Origin: Rothia gullae | GTDB taxonomy: Bacteria; Actinomycetota; Actinomycetes; Actinomycetales; Micrococcaceae | Direction of reading: 5' to 3' | DNA length: 64,000 bases | Assembly (NCBI RefSeq): GCF_024294905.1 | Contig: NZ_JANCOC010000010.1 | Coordinates: 1 to 64,000 of the forward strand | Part shown: positions 1 through 9,978 of the stretch, piece after piece | Numbering within the stretch: the stretch's first letter is position 1 | Layout of the letters: the number at the start of each line of letters is the position of its first letter | Made by a program: the position numbers and the translations under genes | The notes under the pieces: model-generated | Databases searched by the model: none | The model's input: only the letters and a program-made list of their open reading frames with translations | What the model was told of the DNA's origin: nothing

Positions 1-260
1 TCTAATAATTTTCGGGGCGTTGTGTTTTGTCCTGGCGCGGGGATGGCCGCGGGGCCTTATATCCTCATATATACATAATCGCCGCGGCACCCCCCCGAAC
101 CTGGGGGGGGGGGGGGGGCATTCTCGTATTCAATTCATGGTTGCCGGGTAGCGTATGCGACGTACAGCAAACGATGTACAGCGACGGTTCGCTACACACT
201 TCCTCCGCGCCTAGGCAGGGAACCCGCCCCTCACTAGAACACTACAGCACGACTAGAAAA
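1..260. other. Non-coding stretch downstream of priA with a 16-G run
   Basis: No credible gene is visible. The stretch contains seven or more C from about position 89 and, six bases after that run ends, an uninterrupted run of 16 G (103-118). The C and G runs could pair into a hairpin just past the priA stop, which could end priA transcription on the minus strand. The run length may vary between cells or reflect assembly error. Confidence 0.5.
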
Positions 261-2681
261 TCACAGCACGTCCAGACCGTCACAACGAATCTGAACCGGG
301 CGCTCCCCCACGTTCTTCTTCAACGCCGCAATCGTTGCACGCGTAGCACGCAACTCACGGGTCACCTGCTGGGCAATGCCATACGAGAAGAACATCAGGG
401 TACGCCAATCGCCCTGAACCGGCGCCTCCTCAGAATCCTCCTCAAGGGACTCCGACCAGGCAAAATACCCCTGATCTAGAGGGACCGGACCCACAATACG
501 CAACTGCTCACGCACCCGCTCCGGCAGCGCAGAAGAGCCCAAGAACTCCTCCATGAAGGCGCGAACATCCGCCTCCGCACCGGTCACCGCAGCCGTACGA
601 ACCGCCGGAGGCAGACCCGTCTGAGCGCGCTCCTCCAGCTCCTCACGTGCAAACCACGCCGGATCCCAACGCACCAGCGCCTGCTCCACCGGCGACGGCG
701 AAGCAGTCGTCACCACCGTGCCTTCAAGAGCCGCCGGACGCACCAACGCCGCCGCATTCAACCAGCGACGCAACGCCGCCTCCGGAGCACGCAACGAATC
801 AAAACGAAGCATCTTATCGGCATCCAGAAGAAGCGCCGCCGCATAGCCGCCAAAAGCCACCGGCTCAGCGCCCGGAGTCGCCACCACCAACGCAGGCTCA
901 GGACCAACCGACGCCCGCACATGGTCGCCCGCCGAAGAAATCACCGGAACATTCGGGAACGCACGACCCAGCTCCTCAGCAGTACGAGTCGCACCCGCCG
1001 CCGAATAACGCCAATGCGTAAAACCGCACTCAGAACAACGCCACTGCTGCGCCAAATGACCGCACCACGAACACGACGGAACCGACGAACCCGAAGCCAC
1101 CGACAAAGGCCCACTACACTCGCCGCAACGCGCCGGCATGCGGCAACGCTCACACGAAAATGACGGAATATAACCGCTACGCGCCACCTGCACCAACACA
1201 GGACCACGCGCCAACGCCCGACGAGCATGCTCAAACGCCAGGTGAGGAATACGCGCCATCGCCGCCAACGGGTCACGCGCCAACTCAAACTCCGAACCCG
1301 TCGAAAAAATACGCGGCGAATAATCACGCACCAACGCACGCGGCGCACACACATGAGACGCCCAGCGGGTACGCACCAGACGCGCCGCCTCACTACTCAT
1401 ACTGAACCCGGCAAACAGCGCCGCAGTATTCTCAGCAGAAGCACGCAGAAGCAACACATCACGGGCATGACAATACGGGGCGCGCTGCTCCACCAGCGAA
1501 GAATCGCCGTCATCCCAGCACACCACCAGCCCCAGGTTCGCCACCGGCGCGTAGGCTGCCGCGCGGGTACCAATCACCACCGGCACTTGCCCCAGGCGAG
1601 CCTTCACAAAACCGTGATAGCGAGTATGCGGAGTCGAATCAGAACTCAAACGCACAAACGAATCAGCCGGCAGACGCTCGGCGAGCGCCGCCTCCAGAAG
1701 ATCCAGGTTCTTAGCGGTCGGAACCACCGCAATAGCGCCGCGACCACTCACAGCAGCAGCCGCGAGTGCGGTCGCCAAAACATCCGCCCACGTGTGCTCC
1801 AGGTGGCCGGGAAGAACGGTCATCACGGCGCGGGTCGCGGCACCGGCGGCAACATCCTCAATGAACTCCGCACCGTTCTCATAATCGGAGAAGACGGAGG
1901 CGGCATCGGGCACGTCCGGGTTCAGCGCCGGCGGGTCCAGTACGAAGGGCGCGGGTGCGCCGGGGGTGGCAAGCCACGCATACGGGTCGGTAGCGCTGGC
2001 AGTAGCGGTACTGGAGGCAGTGGAGGTAGCGGAGGCGGTAGAAGGCTCAGAATCCGCGTGCTCCGAATCCACGCTCTCGGGTTCCGCATTCTCGGGAGCA
2101 TCGGAAGTGCTTACCGGGGCAGAATCACCCAAATACGCCGACTCGTAACCCGGCAGAAGAGGCGCGTACTTCTTATCTAGAGCGGCAATACGCGGCGGCA
2201 CCGCCAGACGCAAAACATTCGCCACCGTGGAGGCGTAACGGTCAGCAAGCGCCTCGGCAAGCGCAAAAATTTCGGGTGCAACAGCCGGTACACGCGACAG
2301 CACCGACTTGAGCGGCAGCAGCGAGGTGCGCGTCCAATCGGTCGTGGCGGCGCGCTCCTCAATGTAACCGGTCAGCTCATGACCGTTGAACAGCACACGC
2401 ACGCGGGCGCCGGGCACCGCATCCTCACTCAGCTCAGCGGGCACGCGGTAATCAAACGTGCGGTCCACCTGCGGCAGGGTGCTATCCACGCGCACACGCG
2501 CCACAGGGTTCGGCACGCCGCTCGCCTCCAACTCGGCGGCAACGTTCACCGGCTCTGGGGCAGCCGGAATCAGGGCATCACGAAGAGCAGGAAATCCCTG
2601 CAACAGGTCTAGCTGTTGCAGGGATTCCTGCTGAGCACCTAACGGTGCCGAAGAGTTCGATTCAGAACTGCTCTGAGTCAC
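261..2681 (-). CDS. priA: Primosomal protein N' (PriA), actinobacterial helicase-motif-less type
   Basis: PriA recognises stalled forks and helps reload the replisome. The 806-residue product has the N-terminal 3'-DNA-binding region (VARVRVDSTLPQVDRTFDYRVP, split here as VARVRVDSTLP then QVDRTFDYRVP) at about residues 60-80. A central Cys cluster (CERC, CGEC, CSWC, CSEC, about residues 510-555) binds zinc in this family. The P-loop and DEAH box are missing: the expected motif II position reads CWDDGD. This loss is known for actinobacterial PriA, so it is probably a structural restart factor and not an active helicase. A Ser/Ala/Thr/Glu-rich low-complexity linker lies at about residues 185-235. 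The start is GTG at 2681 with a GAGGAG about 13 bases upstream, so the start is less certain. It follows metK by about 30 bases, probably as one transcript. Confidence 0.93.
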   Translation of the reverse strand: MTQSSSESNSSAPLGAQQESLQQLDLLQGFPALRDALIPAAPEPVNVAAELEASGVPNPVARVRVDSTLPQVDRTFDYRVPAELSEDAVPGARVRVLFNGHELTGYIEERAATTDWTRTSLLPLKSVLSRVPAVAPEIFALAEALADRYASTVANVLRLAVPPRIAALDKKYAPLLPGYESAYLGDSAPVSTSDAPENAEPESVDSEHADSEPSTASATSTASSTATASATDPYAWLATPGAPAPFVLDPPALNPDVPDAASVFSDYENGAEFIEDVAAGAATRAVMTVLPGHLEHTWADVLATALAAAAVSGRGAIAVVPTAKNLDLLEAALAERLPADSFVRLSSDSTPHTRYHGFVKARLGQVPVVIGTRAAAYAPVANLGLVVCWDDGDSSLVEQRAPYCHARDVLLLRASAENTAALFAGFSMSSEAARLVRTRWASHVCAPRALVRDYSPRIFSTGSEFELARDPLAAMARIPHLAFEHARRALARGPVLVQVARSGYIPSFSCERCRMPARCGECSGPLSVASGSSVPSCSWCGHLAQQWRCSECGFTHWRYSAAGATRTAEELGRAFPNVPVISSAGDHVRASVGPEPALVVATPGAEPVAFGGYAAALLLDADKMLRFDSLRAPEAALRRWLNAAALVRPAALEGTVVTTASPSPVEQALVRWDPAWFAREELEERAQTGLPPAVRTAAVTGAEADVRAFMEEFLGSSALPERVREQLRIVGPVPLDQGYFAWSESLEEDSEEAPVQGDWRTLMFFSYGIAQQVTRELRATRATIAALKKNVGERPVQIRCDGLDVL

Positions 2682-2714
2682 CCGAATCAGCGTGCTCCTC
2701 TACCCTGACAGATA

Positions 2715-3920
2715 TTAGGAGGAGGACACTGCCGAACGCAGTGCATCCACGCGGTTCAGGCGCTCCCAGGTGAATTCCGGCTCGGTACGACCGAAGTGGC
2801 CGTGAGCTGCGGTCTTCTTGTAAATCGGGCGGCGCAGATCCAGTTCGTTAATGATTGCCAGCGGGCGCAGGTCGAAGACCTCACGCACAGCCTTCTCAAT
2901 CTTGATCGGGTCGACCTTCTCGGTGCCGAAGGTTTCAACGTACAGACCGACCGGCGCTGCCTGGCCGATAGCGTACGCAACCTGAACCTCGGCGCGGTCG
3001 GCAAGACCGGCACCCACAATGTTCTTCGCAACCCAACGCATTGCGTACGCTGCGGAACGGTCCACCTTCGACGGGTCCTTACCGGAGAACGCGCCACCAC
3101 CGTGACGAGCCGAACCGCCGTAGGTGTCCACAATGATCTTGCGGCCGGTCAGGCCCGCGTCACCCACGGGACCACCCTGAACGAAGCGGCCAGCGGGGTT
3201 CACAATGAACTTAGCGTTGGAGGAATCCAGCTCGACGCTACCCAGAACCGGTGCGATAACGTGCTTCTCAATGTCTGCACGCAGGTCAGCCAGGTCGTAG
3301 CTTGCGGTGTGCTGGCTCGAAACAACGACGGTGTCCACGGAGACAGGCACGTTGTTCGAATCGTAGCCGAGGGTCACCTGAGTCTTGCCGTCGGGACGCA
3401 GCTCGGTCAGCAGGCCGTCCTTACGGACCTTGGTCAGACGCTCAGAGAGGCGGTGCGCCAGCCAAATCGGGGCGGGCATCAGCACGTTCGTCTCGTTCGA
3501 AGCGTAACCGAACATGATGCCCTGGTCGCCCGCACCCTGGCGGTCGTACTCGTCAGCAGCAATGCCCTGACGAACCTCGAGGGACTCGTACACGCCGGCG
3601 TTAATGTCCGGGGACTGCTCACCAATGGACACGGACACGCCGCAGAACTCGCCGTCGAAGCCGCGGGTAGAGGAATCGTAGCCGATACCCAGAATGGTCT
3701 CGCGCACGATGGAGGGGATTTCGACGTAGCTGGAGGTAGTCACCTCACCAGCAACATGCACTTGACCGGTGGTCACCATGGTCTCCACAGCAACGTTCGC
3801 TGCGGGATCCTGGGCGATGATGCCGTCAAGGATGGCGTCAGAAATCTGGTCACAAATCTTATCGGGATGGCCTTCAGTCACCGACTCGCTGGTGAATAGG
3901 CGCAGATGGTTATTACTCAC
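2715..3920 (-). CDS. metK: S-adenosylmethionine synthetase (MetK)
   Basis: MetK makes S-adenosylmethionine from methionine and ATP in the cytoplasm. Diagnostic motifs are present: [13 protein letters not shown] at the N-terminus, ISDAILD, the GAGDQG motif and the P-loop-like [19 protein letters not shown]. Length (401 residues from this start) is normal for the family. I prefer the GTG at 3920, which gives [13 protein letters not shown] and has a GTGGAAA-type ribosome site just upstream. A GTG at 3947 in the same frame would add nine residues but has no visible ribosome site. It is transcribed toward priA, with a short gap. No SAM riboswitch was recognised upstream. Confidence 0.97.
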   Translation of the reverse strand: MSNNHLRLFTSESVTEGHPDKICDQISDAILDGIIAQDPAANVAVETMVTTGQVHVAGEVTTSSYVEIPSIVRETILGIGYDSSTRGFDGEFCGVSVSIGEQSPDINAGVYESLEVRQGIAADEYDRQGAGDQGIMFGYASNETNVLMPAPIWLAHRLSERLTKVRKDGLLTELRPDGKTQVTLGYDSNNVPVSVDTVVVSSQHTASYDLADLRADIEKHVIAPVLGSVELDSSNAKFIVNPAGRFVQGGPVGDAGLTGRKIIVDTYGGSARHGGGAFSGKDPSKVDRSAAYAMRWVAKNIVGAGLADRAEVQVAYAIGQAAPVGLYVETFGTEKVDPIKIEKAVREVFDLRPLAIINELDLRRPIYKKTAAHGHFGRTEPEFTWERLNRVDALRSAVSSS

Positions 3921-4095
3921 GGTTTCCACTCTACTGGTTGAGAGCACGCAAAGATAGCGCGCTCGTAATGATGACGGTTTCCTTCAATTATGACACGTTT
4001 GTTAAGCGCTATTACGAGGCGAGGTGCTACATTCACACCCCGGGCGGGCCTTCACTCAGCGTCAGCAGGCACTTAGGCCAGCGCCAGCCAGAGGA

Positions 4096-6036
4096 TTAGG
4101 CCAGCGCCGCCAGAATCTTCTGAGCCAACGCCGGACCAATACCCGGCACCGCCGTCAGCTCCTCGGCGCTCGCCTGCTTAATCTGAGCCACCGACCCGAA
4201 ATGCTTAATCAGTGCGGAACGCTTCACTTCACCCAGGCCGGGCACCTCATCCAGGGCGGAGGCGACCATCGCCTTACCGCGCTTAGACCGGTGAAAAGTA
4301 ATGGCGAAACGGTGCGCCTCATCGCGGAGGCGCTGGACCAGGTACAGCGCCTGCGAGGTGCGCGGCAGCACGACCGGGTAGTCGTCGTCCGGTAGCCACA
4401 GCTCCTCCAGGCGCTTAGCGATGCCAACAACGTACACATCCGTGATGCCCAGGTCGCTCAGCGCGGCGGATGCGGCAGCTACCTGAGGCGGGCCGCCGTC
4501 CACGAGCACCAGGTTCGGCGGGTAGGCGAACTTCGCCGGCTCGGGCGTGGAGGCATCAATCTCGCCGGAGTGTACGGGCGCAGCTTCACGTTCCGCCTGC
4601 TGCGCCAGGTGCCTCTTGAAACGGCGGGTAATGACGTCGTACATGCTGGCGGTATCGTCACGCGCGGCGTCACCGGTAATGCTGTAGGTGCGGTAGGCGT
4701 TCTTCGCGGGCATGCCGTCCTCAAAGACGACCATGGACGCGACCACGTTCGTGCCCTGCACATGCGAAATGTCGTAGCACTCGATGCGCAGCAGCGGGTC
4801 CGGCAGTTCCAGCGCCTCCTGCAACTCCACGAGGGAGGCGCTGCGGGTGGTCAAATCACCGGCACGGCGGCTCTTGTGCAGGGTCAGCGACTGGCGCGCG
4901 TTCTCGGCGACCGTCTTCATGAGTTCTGCCTTGTCGCCGCGCTGCGGGACGCTAATCTCCACGGGACCGCCACGCACCTCCGCCAGCCAGGACGCCAGCT
5001 GCTCCTTATTCTCGGGCTCCACCGGCACGAGCACGGAACGCGGAATATCGTAGCTGTTCAGACTCTTCTCGGCATCCTTCTGGGAGGCGAGGCTCGCCGC
5101 AATATCGCTGTACACCTGCGCGATGAGCTGCTCGATGAGCTGCGCGTCGGTGCTGTCGTTGACCTTCTCCACAATCCAGCCGCGCTGGCCGCGAATCCTG
5201 CCGCCGCGCACGAAGAACACCTGAACGGACGCCTCCAGGTCGTCCTCGGCGTAGGCGAACAGGTCAGCATCCACGGTCGAGCCAAGCACCACGGCGTTAC
5301 GCTCAAACGCCTTAGTCAGCGCAGCAATATCGTCGCGAAGAATCGCGGCACGCTCAAAGTCCATATCAGCTGCGGCGGCTTTCATTTCCGCGGTCAGCTG
5401 CGCGATATGCTTCTCAGCGCCACCACCCATAAAACGGGTCAGCCCGCGCGCCAACTCGCGGTGCTCCTCGGCGCTAATCTTGCCTACGCACGGAGCCGCG
5501 CACTTATCGATATAACCAAGCAGGCACGGCCGGCCACTATTCTTCGCGCGGTTAAACACGCCGTTCGTGCAGGTGCGCACCGGAAACACGCGCAGCAGCG
5601 CATCCAGGGTTTCACGAATCGCCCACGCTTGCGAATACGGACCAAAATAGCGCACGCCCTTACGGCGCTCACCGCGGGTCACCATGGCGCGCGGGTACAC
5701 ATCATTGACGGTAATCGCCAGGTACGGGTACGACTTATCGTCGCGGAACGCAATGTTGAACCGCGGCGAAAACTCCTTAATCCAGGTGTATTCGAGCTGC
5801 AGTGATTCCATTTCGCTCGCCACCACGGTCCACTCCACGCTCGCCGCCGTATGCACCATTGCGTAGGTCTTCGGGCTCAGCGTCTGCGGCGACGCAAAAT
5901 AGCTGTTGAGGCGGTTGCGCAGGTTCTTCGCCTTACCCACGTAGATGACGCGGCCGTCGGCATCGCGGAAACGGTAAACGCCCGGACCGGTGGGGATTTC
6001 GCCGGGGGCGGGGCGGTAGCTGGAAGGCTCTGCCAT
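4096..6036 (-). CDS. uvrC: Excinuclease ABC subunit C (UvrC)
   Basis: UvrC makes both incisions in nucleotide excision repair after UvrAB loads UvrB on damage. Domains in order: a GIY-YIG nuclease (GVYRFRDADGRVIYVGKAKN, about residues 19-38), a Cys cluster near residues 150-170, a UVR motif (about 215-245), an RNase H-like nuclease domain with RIECYDISHVQGT (about 415), and two C-terminal helix-hairpin-helix motifs (VPGLGEVKRSALIKHFG and VPGIGPALAQKI). At 646 residues it is full length. The ATG at 6036 follows an AGGAGA ribosome site. uvrB lies in the same window at 25-27 kb, but on a different transcript. Confidence 0.97.
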   Translation of the reverse strand: MAEPSSYRPAPGEIPTGPGVYRFRDADGRVIYVGKAKNLRNRLNSYFASPQTLSPKTYAMVHTAASVEWTVVASEMESLQLEYTWIKEFSPRFNIAFRDDKSYPYLAITVNDVYPRAMVTRGERRKGVRYFGPYSQAWAIRETLDALLRVFPVRTCTNGVFNRAKNSGRPCLLGYIDKCAAPCVGKISAEEHRELARGLTRFMGGGAEKHIAQLTAEMKAAAADMDFERAAILRDDIAALTKAFERNAVVLGSTVDADLFAYAEDDLEASVQVFFVRGGRIRGQRGWIVEKVNDSTDAQLIEQLIAQVYSDIAASLASQKDAEKSLNSYDIPRSVLVPVEPENKEQLASWLAEVRGGPVEISVPQRGDKAELMKTVAENARQSLTLHKSRRAGDLTTRSASLVELQEALELPDPLLRIECYDISHVQGTNVVASMVVFEDGMPAKNAYRTYSITGDAARDDTASMYDVITRRFKRHLAQQAEREAAPVHSGEIDASTPEPAKFAYPPNLVLVDGGPPQVAAASAALSDLGITDVYVVGIAKRLEELWLPDDDYPVVLPRTSQALYLVQRLRDEAHRFAITFHRSKRGKAMVASALDEVPGLGEVKRSALIKHFGSVAQIKQASAEELTAVPGIGPALAQKILAALA

Positions 6037-6247
6037 GGGTACTTTCTCCTCGCTCTACTGGGCTTGACGGTGCTTCTCTACGGGGGTCGGCGCGGGCTTT
6101 CTGCTGGGTTGCCGCTGCTGGGCTATCGGGGTTATCCCAGGCTCGCGCATACGACAAACCGCGCATCCTACACCCATCTCCCCCAAAGCGCGTGGGGCGG
6201 TGCGTGAATGCGCGGTTTAAGTCTACGCGGTATAGGCGGGGCGTGCC

Positions 6248-6928
6248 CTAACCTGCGTCACGTGCGGCTGAGGGCGAAACGTTGTACTCGTGCTTTCGCG
6301 CCTGACCGGACAGCTGAGCGATCTCATCCATGATCGTGTCGGTGGTGACGCGGCGCTGCTTGCCGGTCATCTTCTCGCCGGTTTTCTCAAAGTAGAGCGG
6401 CTTACCCACACGAATCGTGAAGCGGCGCGGGTAAATCATGTTCGAGCCGGGCTTCTGCAGGCGGTCGGTACCAATCAGACCAACCGGTACCACGGGTGCG
6501 CCGGTCATGTGCGCCAGCCACGCCACACCGATCTTGCCTCGGTACAGGTAGCCGTCGCGGGAGCGGGTGCCCTCGGGGTAAATGCCGAAGACCTTACCCT
6601 TCTGCAGCTTCTCCAGGGCAATGTCGAGTGCCTTAAGCGATTCGGAACGGTCGGAGCGGTTCACGGGAATGATGTCCACGGCTTCGAAGAATGCCTTCAT
6701 CATCTTGCCGCGCGGGCCGGGGGTGTTCACGTACTCAGCCTTGGCGAGGAACGCCACGCGGCGCGGCATCATGGCAGAAATAATGATGGAGTCCAGGAAG
6801 GACAGGTGGTTGGAGGCGACAATCACCGGGCCGGTGGCGGGGAAGTTTTCGAGTCCGGTCACTCGGGCGCGGAAGACGGTGCGCAGGATTCCGGTGACTG
6901 CTTTCTGGGTGGATTTATAGAGAAGCAC
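6248..6928 (-). CDS. 1-acyl-sn-glycerol-3-phosphate acyltransferase (PlsC family)
   Basis: This 226-residue protein belongs to the LPLAT/PlsC family, which acylates lysophosphatidate in membrane phospholipid synthesis. The catalytic box NHLSFLDS (H-X4-D) and the substrate box YPEGTRSRDG are both present, as is the later PVVPVGLIGTDRL. I place the start at the GTG at 6928, which has AGGAGA five bases upstream and yields VLLYKSTQKAVTG. The same frame is open 44 codons further upstream, but that segment is Arg/His-rich and unlike the family. The 5' flank contains a possible -10 (TAATAA-like) around 7100. The exact acyl substrate is not shown by the sequence. Confidence 0.9.
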   Translation of the reverse strand: MLLYKSTQKAVTGILRTVFRARVTGLENFPATGPVIVASNHLSFLDSIIISAMMPRRVAFLAKAEYVNTPGPRGKMMKAFFEAVDIIPVNRSDRSESLKALDIALEKLQKGKVFGIYPEGTRSRDGYLYRGKIGVAWLAHMTGAPVVPVGLIGTDRLQKPGSNMIYPRRFTIRVGKPLYFEKTGEKMTGKQRRVTTDTIMDEIAQLSGQARKHEYNVSPSAARDAG

Positions 6929-7185
6929 GTGAACTCTCCTGATGTGCCGATAGATTGTGGGCTGCGGCGACGGTCCGCCGTGGATGCGAGGTGAGTGACC
7001 CCTTCTGAATATACGCCGCCAAAGAGCACAAAATCTGCACTGCGGTAACCTGTGCCGCAAAAAAATTTGTACTGTGTTTAGTAGCGTCGGGTTTTATTAT
7101 TCCACACCCGAGTGTAGGAACGTGAGGGATGCCGCGCTCCCCTTCCACATGCTGGGATGCGCCTCCTGCCCAGGTTCCTGTGAGA

Positions 7186-7299
7186 GCCCCGGTAGACGCT
7201 CGAGTAGGGGCCTAAGCAAAAGCCCCGATTGAGGGAGTCTGCACAGCTTCCATCCCGGCGCCTCCTCCCCTGTTACAGGCGGGGAGGTAGCGCGGAAGC
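7186..7299. ncRNA. Structured intergenic segment upstream of norB
   Basis: Two hairpins can be drawn by eye. In the first, GGGGC (7207-7211) can pair either with GCCCC at 7186-7190 or with GCCCC at 7222-7226, which are mutually exclusive stems. In the second, GCTTCC (7246) pairs with GGAAGC (7294) and encloses CCTCCTCCCCTG pairing with CAGGCGGGGAGG around a TTA loop. Alternative stems are a hallmark of RNA switches, but the segment matches no riboswitch family I recognise. It could equally be part of a divergent leader or a terminator. The strand is undetermined. Confidence 0.35.
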
Positions 7300-7380
7300 T
7301 AAGGGTTCAACCTCAACGTAATATTTCAGGTTTTCCGCCTTAGATTACTGGTTTCCCCGCCAAATAGCCATGTCACATTA

Positions 7381-7424
7381 TGACGCTGCGTCAGTAAAGT
7401 TTCTTAAATACGCATTTAATATGC
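7381..7424 (+). promoter_or_regulatory. Two palindromes upstream of norB (candidate NO-responsive operators)
   Basis: TGACGC-T-GCGTCA (7381-7393) is a perfect inverted repeat. GCAT-TTAAT-ATGC (7412-7424), in an AT-rich setting, is a second. The latter resembles in form the AT-rich dyads bound by NsrR-type nitric-oxide sensors, although it is not a consensus match. Both lie 135-180 bases before the norB start, a plausible place for a regulator. Function is inferred from position only. Confidence 0.35.
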
Positions 7425-7558
7425 AAAAATGAGAGCAGGGTGGGCTGTCGCACCTCCCTCAAGGACGATTCACCCTGAACATAGTGAGCCGCCCCTCCAG
7501 CGGATGTGCGTCGGGACCACTCCACCTACAAATTCCACGCACACTGGAGACATACACT

Positions 7559-9976
7559 ATGGCTACAAAACCCGTCTCGCGTGCGGAGGCAGCAAAGATT
7601 GCCCGCCGCTCAGACACGGTCGGTGCCTATGCCGGAAAAGGCTGGGTACAGGCTGTTGCGTTTGTGATGCTCCTGGGCTTCACCATCATGGCAGTCCTCG
7701 CAATGCGCACCTACGCACTCTCCATGCCGCTTCCCGACAAAATCGTCGGCAACGACGGCAAAACCATCGCAACCCAAGAACAGATCCTGCACGGTCAGGA
7801 ACTGTTCCAGGGACGCGGCCTGCAGCAGTACGGATCCGTACTCGGTCACGGTGCCTACCTCGGCCCCGACTACACTGCAGAATACCTGCGCCTGACCACC
7901 GACGCCGCAGTCAAGGAATACCGTGAACAGGGTAAGCAGGAACCCCGCGAACTGGTCAAGAACGAGTGGCGCAAGGAGAACAAGTACGACGAGCAGAGCA
8001 AGACCGTCACCTGGTCCGCTGGTCAGACCAAGGGCTACCAGCTGATGCTCAAGCACTACCGCGAAACCCTGATGAAGGGCGACACCTCGCAGGGCCTGTT
8101 CCCCAACGCCATTAAGAACGACGAAGAACTGCACGACATCGTTGCATTCTTCGGCTGGACCGCATGGGCATCGGCGGCAGACCGTCCCGACCAGCCCTAC
8201 TCCTACACCAACAACTGGCCCTCCGAACCCAACGTGGACAATAAGCCCACCGCGGATCTGATGGTCTGGTCGGCACTCTCCCTGATTGCCCTCATCGGTG
8301 GTACCGGTCTGATGTTCGCCATCTACGGCCGCTGGTCCCGCGCTATCGGCTGGCACGCGGAAGAGGCACCCGTCCTCGACTTCCGTCAGCCTGACGAAGT
8401 TCGACTGACCCCCTCGCAGAAGGCAGCCTGCCTGCTCTTCGCAACGATCCTGGTGCTGTTCCTACTGCAGGCTCTGGTGGGTGCGCTCACCGAGCATTAC
8501 CGTGAAGAACTCACCGGATTCTTCGGTGTCGACATGGGCCAGTTGCTGCCCTACACGGTATCTCGAACCTGGCACCTTCAGCTCTCCCTCTTCTGGACCG
8601 CAGGCGCGTTCCTGGCGGGCGGTATCTTCATCGCCCCGCTGATTACCCGCCGCGAGCCCAAGAAGCAGGGCCTGCTCACCTACGTTCTCATCGGCGCCGT
8701 GGTCTTCGTGGTTCTCGGCTCGCTGCTGAACGAATGGTTCTCCCAGAAGGGCCTCATCCCCAAGGAATTCACCGGCTTCTTCTCGCAGCAGTGGGAGTTC
8801 TTGGACCTGCCGCGATTCTTCCAGATCCTGCTCACCGCGGGTATGTTCATCTGGATCGTCATCGTCTGGCGTACCCTCTCCGCTCGCCTGAAGGGCTCGA
8901 AGAAGACCTCCCTGCCGTGGCTGTTCCTCTTCTCCGGCCTCGCCATCCCCATGTTCTACGCAGTCGGCCTGCTCGCAGGTCAGCGTACTCACGTGACCGT
9001 CGCCGAATTCTGGCGATTCTGGGTGGTTCACCTCTGGGTGGAGGACTTCCTCGAACTGTTCACCACCGTCATGGTGGCGTACATCTTCGTGCTACTCGGC
9101 GTGGTCCGCGAGCGCATCGCAATCTCCATCATCATGATGGACGCCGTGCTCTACTCCGTCGGTGGTGTGATTGGTACTCTGCACCACACCTACTTCGTCG
9201 GTACCCCCTCCGAGCAGATGGCATTCGGTGCGTTCTTCTCGGCTGCTGAGGTTATCCCGCTGACCTTCCTGACCGTTGAGGCGTGGGGCTTCATGCAGCT
9301 GGGTGCTCGCCAGTACTCCAACCGCACCAAGCCTTTCCCGCACCGTTGGGCTGTTATGTTCCTGATTGCTGTGGGCTTCTGGAACTTCCTCGGCGCGGGC
9401 GTGTTCGGCTTCCTGATTAACCTGCCGATCGTGTCCTACTTCGAGATTGGTACGGCACTGACCGCAAACCACGCACACGCATCCATGATGGGTGTGTACG
9501 GTATGCTCGCGATCGCGTTCGCGGTGTTTGGTCTGCGCTACCTGATCCCTGAGGACAAGTGGCCTGAGAAGGGTCTGAAGTTCTCCTTCTGGACTCTGAA
9601 CATTGGTCTGCTGTGGATGTCCTTCATCTCGCTGCTGCCGCTGGGTATTGCTCAGCTGTACAAGTCCGTCGGTGAAGGCTACTACGAGGCTCGTTCCTTC
9701 GCATTCATTCACGACGGTGCTTCCGCCGTGATGGGTTGGATGCGTATGCCCGGTGACGTGATCTTCCTGGTCGGCATTATCCCGCTGATTAAGCTGGCAC
9801 TGCTGGGTATCAAGGAGATCTTCTCCAAGAACGCTAAGGAAACCGTCCTGGAACTGCCCGAACCGCCGCTGTACGAGGTGGTTGAGGACGCTCGCATCGC
9901 AGAGTTCGCCGGCGCTAAGGCTGCCGAGGAGCTGCCCGAGCAGACCAGCCCCTACCGTAGCGATCGTCGAGGCTAA
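7559..9976 (+). CDS. norB: Quinol-dependent nitric oxide reductase (qNOR, NorB)
   Basis: The enzyme reduces two NO to N2O in the cytoplasmic membrane using electrons from quinol. This is single-subunit qNOR: an N-terminal extracytoplasmic domain (about residues 50-240) resembles NorC but lacks a CXXCH heme site, followed by a heme-copper oxidase-type core of about 12 membrane helices. The heme and FeB ligand regions are visible: HLWVEDFLELF, HHTYFVGTP and HAHASMMGVYGM. At 805 residues it is normal for qNOR. The ATG at 7559 has GGAGA about nine bases upstream; an upstream in-frame ATG lacks one. No other denitrification genes are nearby, so NO detoxification is more likely than respiration on nitrate. 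Confidence 0.96.
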   Translation: MATKPVSRAEAAKIARRSDTVGAYAGKGWVQAVAFVMLLGFTIMAVLAMRTYALSMPLPDKIVGNDGKTIATQEQILHGQELFQGRGLQQYGSVLGHGAYLGPDYTAEYLRLTTDAAVKEYREQGKQEPRELVKNEWRKENKYDEQSKTVTWSAGQTKGYQLMLKHYRETLMKGDTSQGLFPNAIKNDEELHDIVAFFGWTAWASAADRPDQPYSYTNNWPSEPNVDNKPTADLMVWSALSLIALIGGTGLMFAIYGRWSRAIGWHAEEAPVLDFRQPDEVRLTPSQKAACLLFATILVLFLLQALVGALTEHYREELTGFFGVDMGQLLPYTVSRTWHLQLSLFWTAGAFLAGGIFIAPLITRREPKKQGLLTYVLIGAVVFVVLGSLLNEWFSQKGLIPKEFTGFFSQQWEFLDLPRFFQILLTAGMFIWIVIVWRTLSARLKGSKKTSLPWLFLFSGLAIPMFYAVGLLAGQRTHVTVAEFWRFWVVHLWVEDFLELFTTVMVAYIFVLLGVVRERIAISIIMMDAVLYSVGGVIGTLHHTYFVGTPSEQMAFGAFFSAAEVIPLTFLTVEAWGFMQLGARQYSNRTKPFPHRWAVMFLIAVGFWNFLGAGVFGFLINLPIVSYFEIGTALTANHAHASMMGVYGMLAIAFAVFGLRYLIPEDKWPEKGLKFSFWTLNIGLLWMSFISLLPLGIAQLYKSVGEGYYEARSFAFIHDGASAVMGWMRMPGDVIFLVGIIPLIKLALLGIKEIFSKNAKETVLELPEPPLYEVVEDARIAEFAGAKAAEELPEQTSPYRSDRRG

Positions 9977-9978
9977 CC

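Noticed and set aside
647..2180. Several long Pro/Arg/His-rich open frames opposite priA
   Set aside because: They are antisense shadows of a high-GC gene, with no ribosome sites and biased low-complexity composition.
3921..4095. SAM riboswitch upstream of metK
   Set aside because: None of the conserved SAM aptamer sequences is present.
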